From Paraburkholderia bannensis (GTDB taxonomy: Bacteria > Pseudomonadota > Gammaproteobacteria > Burkholderiales > Burkholderiaceae), in assembly GCF_014200455.1 (NCBI RefSeq), contig NZ_JACHBW010000010.1, positions 246,471 to 310,470 on the forward strand: DNA of 64,000 bases, given 5' to 3'. The notes below the pieces were generated by a model that did not search any database, was not told the origin of the DNA, and saw only the letters and a list, made by a program, of their open reading frames with translations. A program made the position numbers and the translations under genes. Position 1 is the first letter of the stretch; the number at the start of each line of letters is the position of its first letter. This document shows, one piece after another, positions 60,016 through 64,000 of the stretch.

Positions 60016-60850
60016 GAGTCGCTAACACAAGTCATCAACGAAGCGCGAGCAGATAACGGAAGCAGCCAAGGAAAGCAAAGCAGTATGAATGTCGAGACGC
60101 CGCTCGAAACGAATACGCAGTTTGCCGAATCCGGCAAACCAGGCATGCGTGCGCTCAACCACCCAGCGATGCCGCCCGAGTCGCTCCTTGCTTTCCACGC
60201 CACGACGGGCAATCCGAGCCGTGATTCCGCGCTGCTTCAGATAACGCCGGCAGCGGCCAAAGTCGTAGCCCTTATCTGCATGCAACTTACCCGGGCGTTT
60301 GCGGGGCTGCCCGCTCAGGCCCGAGACTGCCGGAATGGCATCGAGCGTGGACTCGAACGCCATCGAGTCGTGTCGGTTGGCTCCCGTGACCGTGATGGCC
60401 AGTGGAACGCCACGCGCGTCTACGACGATGTGCCGTTTCGACCCGAGCCTTCCCCGGTCTGTCGGGTTGGGCACACTGGCGGCATCAAGGCTCGCCCGTT
60501 CCCAATCAATCTGGTCGTGTTCACGTAAGCGGCGAAGCATCGCCAGATGCAGGTGCTCCCACACGCCTGCGGCCTGCCAGTCTCGAAGCCGTCGCCAGCA
60601 TGTCATGCCGCTGCCGAAACCCAGTTCCTGCGGCAGGTCTTCCCATGGAATGCCCGTTTGCAAGACATACAGGATGCCGTTCAAAGCCGCGCGGTTGTCA
60701 ACTGTGCGCCGACGGCCGCCTTTGGGTGACGGCGTAAATACTGGAATCAACAGCTCCAGCGCCGCCCACAATTCGTTGCTGATTTTTCTTCTGGACATGC
60801 GCCCAGGATACGAAACCTATGGCTTGATGTCCAGGTTGTGTTAGCGACTC
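60016..60850 (-). mobile_element. IS5-family insertion sequence (835 bp)
   Basis: Terminal inverted repeats GAGTCGCTAACACAA (60016-60030) and TTGTGTTAGCGACTC (60836-60850) are perfect over 15 bp. They are flanked by a TAA target duplication (60013-60015 and 60851-60853), the TNA-type target of IS5-group elements. One full-length transposase gene fills it. The perfect ends and intact gene suggest a recent insertion. Confidence 0.92.
60022..60798 (-). CDS. IS5 family transposase
   Basis: 258 aa DDE transposase encoded in a single frame. N-terminal DUF4096-like part (WAALELLIPVFTPSPKGGRRRTVDNRAALNGILYVLQTG, CWRRLRDW) precedes the RNase-H-like catalytic core with ASLDAASVPNP (first Asp), LHADKGYDFG (second Asp) and the Glu in RHRWVVERTHAWF. 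Its stop overlaps the left end of the element, as usual for compact IS5 members. Confidence 0.95.
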   Translation of the reverse strand: MSRRKISNELWAALELLIPVFTPSPKGGRRRTVDNRAALNGILYVLQTGIPWEDLPQELGFGSGMTCWRRLRDWQAAGVWEHLHLAMLRRLREHDQIDWERASLDAASVPNPTDRGRLGSKRHIVVDARGVPLAITVTGANRHDSMAFESTLDAIPAVSGLSGQPRKRPGKLHADKGYDFGRCRRYLKQRGITARIARRGVESKERLGRHRWVVERTHAWFAGFGKLRIRFERRLDIHTALLSLAASVICSRFVDDLC

Positions 60851-60853
60851 TAA

Positions 60854-61085
60854 GCCAAACTTCACCAACTAGCTGGACGAAAGCACCCCACATTTCGCGT
60901 TCGTTTCTCGACTTTTGCGTACTTACCAATCGATACACTTAATAGGGAAAAAGTTGAGTTTTCCGTATAGATGAGGTAACCAAAGGCGAGAGCGGTTGCG
61001 AGACGAGGCGACGCCTCACACGCGGGAAGGATCGCTCTTGGCTGCTCCAGAACCGCAGTATTCAAACCTAGTGTAGGACAACAAG
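60854..61085 (+). promoter_or_regulatory. Upstream region of the ParM-like gene
   Basis: 232 bp with an AT-rich part (60890-60985) and a GAGGC-GAC-GCCTC hairpin around 61003-61015. In ParM systems the centromere-like site and promoter lie here; no iterons could be seen. AGGA precedes the start codon by 7 nt. Confidence 0.35.
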
Positions 61086-62132
61086 ATGAGGCTACCTGTT
61101 TTTGCGATCGACGTCGGATACGGAAGTACGAAGTACACCTATCGAGATGGCCACGGCACCGTGATGACCGGCATCTTTCCATCACTCACGCCTTTAGCGC
61201 CAATCATGATGGGCGGCCCAGAATTGAATCAACGTCCTTTTCATATGCACAAGACTGTGGTCATTACGGTTGACCGCATCGAGTATGAGGTTGGGCCGGA
61301 CGTGCCGATCACTGCAGCTTACGGCTGGACTGGTAGCGCTCTATGCGATGACTACGCAGTGACGGCAAACTACAGAGCATTGCTGTTTGGTGCGTTTTAC
61401 TTTACCGGTGTTACGCATGTCGAGCGCCTTGTTCTTGGCTTACCGGTCCATCTAATGAAAATGTATTCACCTCTGCTTAAGCAACGGCTCCTTGGTGAAA
61501 CTCATTTCGGTGCTGGCTGCGTGACTATCGACGAGGTAATCGTCGTCCCCCAACCATTGGGAACGCTTGTACTCACCGCGAATAACCGACACAACGACTT
61601 CCGACATGACGAAGCACATCTGGTGGTCGATGTAGGGTACTTCACGACCAGTTGGATCTCCGCAAACGGCCTCACAATAGATGACAGCCGTAGCGGCGGG
61701 ATGCGTTCTGGCACATGGGATATCTGCAAACGTATTGCGGATCACATTTCACGAGCTGAAAATGAGATAGTCAACGACATCGAGCGTATAGATAAAGTGC
61801 TGCGCGAGAAAGAAACCTATCTTTTCTATGGCAAAGACATCGATCTCGTCCCCTTTCTAGAGCTGACTACCCCAATCGCCGCCAATGCCGCGTGGCATTT
61901 ACAAAGCCACCTCGGCAGCAGCCCCTCGGTAAGCTCAATCATTCTCTCCGGCGGCGGCGTTCCGCTTTATGCGAAAGCAATCCAGCAAGCGTTTCCAGAT
62001 ATGCACTTGAAAAGTGTCCCCTCACCATCCTTAGCAAACGTTTCTGGTTACCTCATAATTGGAGAGGCCCAAGACGCACGAGAATGGGGCTTCCCTACAC
62101 AAGATATTAGAGGAACCTCAATTTTTTCATAG
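61086..62132 (+). CDS. ParM-like plasmid segregation actin (PRTRC-D type)
   Basis: 348 aa. Actin/Hsp70-fold ATPase: phosphate-1 loop FAIDVGYGSTKYTYRD at the N-terminus, second region VVDVGYFTTSW near 182, SGGMRSGTWDICKRIADHISRA, and adenosine motif IILSGGGVPLYAKAI near 288. The NxFPSL-like GIFPSLTPLAP and VGPDVP stretches match PRTRC protein D / StbA-type actins. Such proteins form filaments that push plasmid copies apart. AGGA 7 nt upstream of the ATG. A ParM on a chromosome-like segment points to a plasmid-derived or excisable element. Confidence 0.8.
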   Translation: MRLPVFAIDVGYGSTKYTYRDGHGTVMTGIFPSLTPLAPIMMGGPELNQRPFHMHKTVVITVDRIEYEVGPDVPITAAYGWTGSALCDDYAVTANYRALLFGAFYFTGVTHVERLVLGLPVHLMKMYSPLLKQRLLGETHFGAGCVTIDEVIVVPQPLGTLVLTANNRHNDFRHDEAHLVVDVGYFTTSWISANGLTIDDSRSGGMRSGTWDICKRIADHISRAENEIVNDIERIDKVLREKETYLFYGKDIDLVPFLELTTPIAANAAWHLQSHLGSSPSVSSIILSGGGVPLYAKAIQQAFPDMHLKSVPSPSLANVSGYLIIGEAQDAREWGFPTQDIRGTSIFS

Positions 62133-62241
62133 ACAGATTTGAGGACACTGCAACGGGGCGCTCAAAACTCGGGATGCCCCGTCATCCAGAATTCGCGGTA
62201 GTGTCGAATCTTACGGTAGGCTAGACCTATTCCATTGCCGA

Positions 62242-62877
62242 CTAGGATACGTCTAGACCGCCGCTTGCACTACGCATTCTTGTTCGGCGTAATTTTTTCG
62301 CTTTGTCTCTACGCTTGCGCGCTTTATTTTCGGGGATTGAGGCTAAAAATTCGTTGATCATACCCTCCAATCTACTGATATGTGGGATCAAATTTTTCGC
62401 ATCCCTTCCATGGATGGAAAGCGAACTCCCATCATCGCTAACGCTTACATTTATTCGAGTAGATATTTTTATAAGAGTCGACAGTACGTCCGATGAAAAC
62501 ACCTCGAGCAGATCTTCGAAACTCGTCAGGCCTAGTCTTTCTGCATAAATTGCACGCCTCTCCATTTCTGCTTTGCCTATTTTTTTGAGAATGCTCAACA
62601 GCTTCTTGCCGAGTCTAAAGCTGAGGTTATCTGAGCCTCCGCATGCGTCCACGACGCGCTTCGATAGTTGGCTAATGGCTATACACCGAGAGACATGGCT
62701 AACTGAAATGGAAAATGCCATTGCCAAGGCACGTTGCGATGGCCAAATTCCAAGACGAATTTCATAGCTGTAGCGCCCCCCGAGTTCCCAAGGTCCGGCT
62801 CCTTCGGCACGAAGAAACTTGTGAATCTGATAGCTACTTTCCCTCTGCTTCGCCAAATCGTTGCCCGTCTCTGCCAC
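62242..62877 (-). CDS. ParB/KorB-type HTH DNA-binding protein
   Basis: 211 aa, GTG start at 62877 with AAGGAA 7-8 nt upstream. Residues ~14-95 look like the ParB/KorB HTH domain: SYQIHKFLRAEG, WPSQRALAMAFSISVSHVSRCIAISQLSKRVVDACGG, LSFRLGKKLLSIL. The N-terminal ParB CTPase domain is absent. The C-terminus is basic (NKARKRRDKAKKLRRTRMR). Probable function: binding a centromere or operator of the element. Convergent with the ParM-like gene. Confidence 0.6.
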   Translation of the reverse strand: MAETGNDLAKQRESSYQIHKFLRAEGAGPWELGGRYSYEIRLGIWPSQRALAMAFSISVSHVSRCIAISQLSKRVVDACGGSDNLSFRLGKKLLSILKKIGKAEMERRAIYAERLGLTSFEDLLEVFSSDVLSTLIKISTRINVSVSDDGSSLSIHGRDAKNLIPHISRLEGMINEFLASIPENKARKRRDKAKKLRRTRMRSASGGLDVS

Positions 62878-63906
62878 GCAAAAGTTCCTTATATCCTGGG
62901 AAATAAATAATCTTATGCAAATAAAAATTTGGCCAGCTGCGCAGATTCGATTTAGATCTTGAAGTTCACGCTGCGGATACCATCCGCAAAAAGCCGATTT
63001 GCGTGTTTCTTTAAACCTCGACCTACTCCTGTTGCTAACAAGTACGTGCTGTTTACAACTATTCGAAATCGGCTTATATCTCCGGAGCCAATGGCCGCTA
63101 GCCCGCAGTTGCCACCAACCGTGCTTTAGTCAGCTATCGTCCGCAAAGTATCTATACGACACCGAGCGCAGCCTTGTCCAGCCGAATTCTCGCAGGAAGC
63201 ACGAGCCCGCTCAGATTACTAGGACGTGCCCGGCCTCCGCAGAAACTCCAAGAGACAGTTCCTTACCGATGTGTTTGCAGGCGCCTGCAGCGTGATCGAT
63301 CACAAACGTGCAACACCACCTCGTAAGCACATGATTTTAATCGAAATTTTTTCCCCCCAAAAAAAACAGCATATGACGGGAGTGTGCAACAGTCCGAACG
63401 GCACTTCTACGTGGAATCAATCGTTGAGGAATGTCACGCATATCACTACCAAATTTATACATGAGCATTCATCGCAAACACCTGCGAAAAGCCGACGCGC
63501 GACGCGCGGTTTGAAACCAGCGAAGATCCGCAAAACCTCAAATTTTCTAACGTTGGTGCGGTGCCGCAGTGCCAATTCCGGGCCACGCCGCAGCGATCTC
63601 ATTGGCCGCTTCTTCTCTTGCTGGCTACACACAGACATCAAGTGGCTCGCGCCCCCAACGCGGGGCGCGCCGACAATCTCGACGATCATCGGCCTGTAAG
63701 GATCAGCTAAATAAGTCACTTGTACCGCGCAGCAAACAACGGGATTGTGTTCGGCAAGTCCGATGCCTAGGCAACGGACCGCCATCGACCGACACATCGA
63801 ACGTTGGATCGCAAGCCCCAAGCAAAGAATAACCCGGCACAATGCTTACCGCGCTTGCGGGTTGCAAGTCTTTCGAAGACTGCGTGCCGATATTTCTATC
63901 AAAAAC
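62878..63906. other. 1-kb region without a convincing gene
   Basis: Open frames exist on both strands but none has family features, ribosome sites or consistent composition. It contains the second 17-bp motif (63274-63290), an extreme homopolymer stretch (T, C and A runs at 63346-63368), and dyads at 63649-63668 (GCGCCCC/GGGGCGC) and 63867-63881 (AGTCTT/AAGACT). It ends at the IS3-type terminal repeat. Confidence 0.5.
63274..63290 (+). repeat. 17-bp motif, copy 2
   Basis: TTTGCAGGCGCCTGCAG, exact reverse complement of 59704-59720. See the first copy. Confidence 0.7.
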
Positions 63907-64000
63907 TGAACCGCCCCGGGAATCGTGGAGGCTGGTTGGTTTAAGTTAATGCCGGTTCAGCGGCAACCGTTTCAAGTTGCCGATAGTAGTTTGCCTCAGC
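63907..64000 (-). mobile_element. IS3-family element, end only
   Basis: Starting TGAACCGCCCCGGGAATC at 63907, a terminal repeat of the IS3 type known from Burkholderia and Xanthomonas elements, followed inward by the transposase 3' end. The rest is beyond the window. Confidence 0.7.
63941..64000 (-). CDS. IS3-family transposase OrfB, last 19 codons
   Basis: The minus strand reads AEANYYRQLETVAAEPALT then TAA, matching the NYYRQL end typical of IS3-group integrase-like transposases. Partial at the window edge. Confidence 0.65.
   Translation of the reverse strand, partial: AEANYYRQLETVAAEPALT

Larger units (their letters stand above)
59951..60938 (-). pseudogene. Small basic ORF split by an IS5-family element
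   Basis: Removing the IS and one TAA duplication joins 60938-60851 to 60012-59951 into one uninterrupted 49-codon frame (GTG start). It reads MYRLVSTQKSRNEREMWGAF at the start and ends NTQKSNRARSRRKR, strongly basic at the C-terminus. A strong terminator sits just downstream, supporting a real transcript. No Shine-Dalgarno is obvious, so this remains a candidate small gene. It would have been divergent from the ParM gene. Confidence 0.4.

Noticed and set aside
63417..63842. 141-codon minus ORF left of the IS3 end
   Set aside because: No ribosome site or recognisable domain. It might be a decayed transposon fragment, but no transposase motif is visible.

Overview
The window is a high-GC betaproteobacterial chromosome segment, most likely from Burkholderiaceae (Paraburkholderia/Caballeronia/Burkholderia type). 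This is inferred from characteristic gene neighbourhoods: lgt-ilvD, DUF2486-holC-pepA // lptF-lptG, the cobA-cysNDH-DUF934-cysI // cysB-like block, the urtABCDE-ureDABCEFG run, and waaA-kdoO-waaC-manB. No rRNA or tRNA gene was recognised, and there is no CRISPR array.

Positions 1-21,000 are housekeeping. They hold an EVE-domain protein (partial), a SIMPL-domain periplasmic protein, lgt, ilvD, a small c-type cytochrome, DUF2486, holC, pepA, the LptFG permease pair, a small CbiX-type chelatase, siroheme synthesis (cobA) and the complete assimilatory sulfate-reduction block transcribed leftward, with its LysR regulator divergent. Then come a branched-chain-amino-acid-type binding protein, a RelB/ParE-like toxin-antitoxin pair, a Pcm-like methyltransferase and a rhodanese. 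Convergent gene ends are often closed by strong inverted-repeat terminators.

Positions 21,000-34,800 form a nitrogen-scavenging unit. An omega-amino-acid:pyruvate aminotransferase is divergent from the urea ABC transporter urtABCDE, which is followed by urease ureD and ureABCEFG. Both urtA and ureA are preceded by near-perfect sigma-54 (-24/-12) promoters with NtrC-like half or full sites, so uptake and hydrolysis of urea should be co-induced by nitrogen limitation. An array of eight 11-nt units lies between urtA and urtB, and a decayed ParE toxin lies between urtE and ureD.

Positions 35,000-46,400 are an envelope/LPS region. A lower-GC pair (acyltransferase-3 and carbamoyltransferase) precedes the core genes waaA, kdoO (Kdo hydroxylase), waaC, a phosphomannomutase/phosphoglucomutase, a flippase and a GT2 glycosyltransferase.

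Positions 46,400-54,800 are a leftward type VI secretion cargo cluster: vgrG, a DUF4123 adaptor, a 957-aa VasX-like membrane-active effector, two tandem paralogous two-TM proteins (candidate immunity proteins) and a PAAR tip protein. No T6SS structural genes are present.

Positions 54,800-64,000 are an accessory element. A sigma-70 promoter is followed by about 1 kb of hairpin-rich sequence without a convincing gene (candidate large structured RNA). It leads directly into a three-gene operon: tyrosine recombinase, stand-alone SAM-like core-binding-domain protein and StbB-like protein. Further right lie a six-cysteine small protein, an IS5-family element inserted into a small basic ORF, a ParM-like actin (PRTRC-D type) and a ParB/KorB-type HTH protein. 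A 17-bp motif occurs in opposite orientation on either side of the ParM region. The window ends in an IS3-family element. The combination of integrase, plasmid-type segregation proteins and long structured RNA is the most unusual part of the window.
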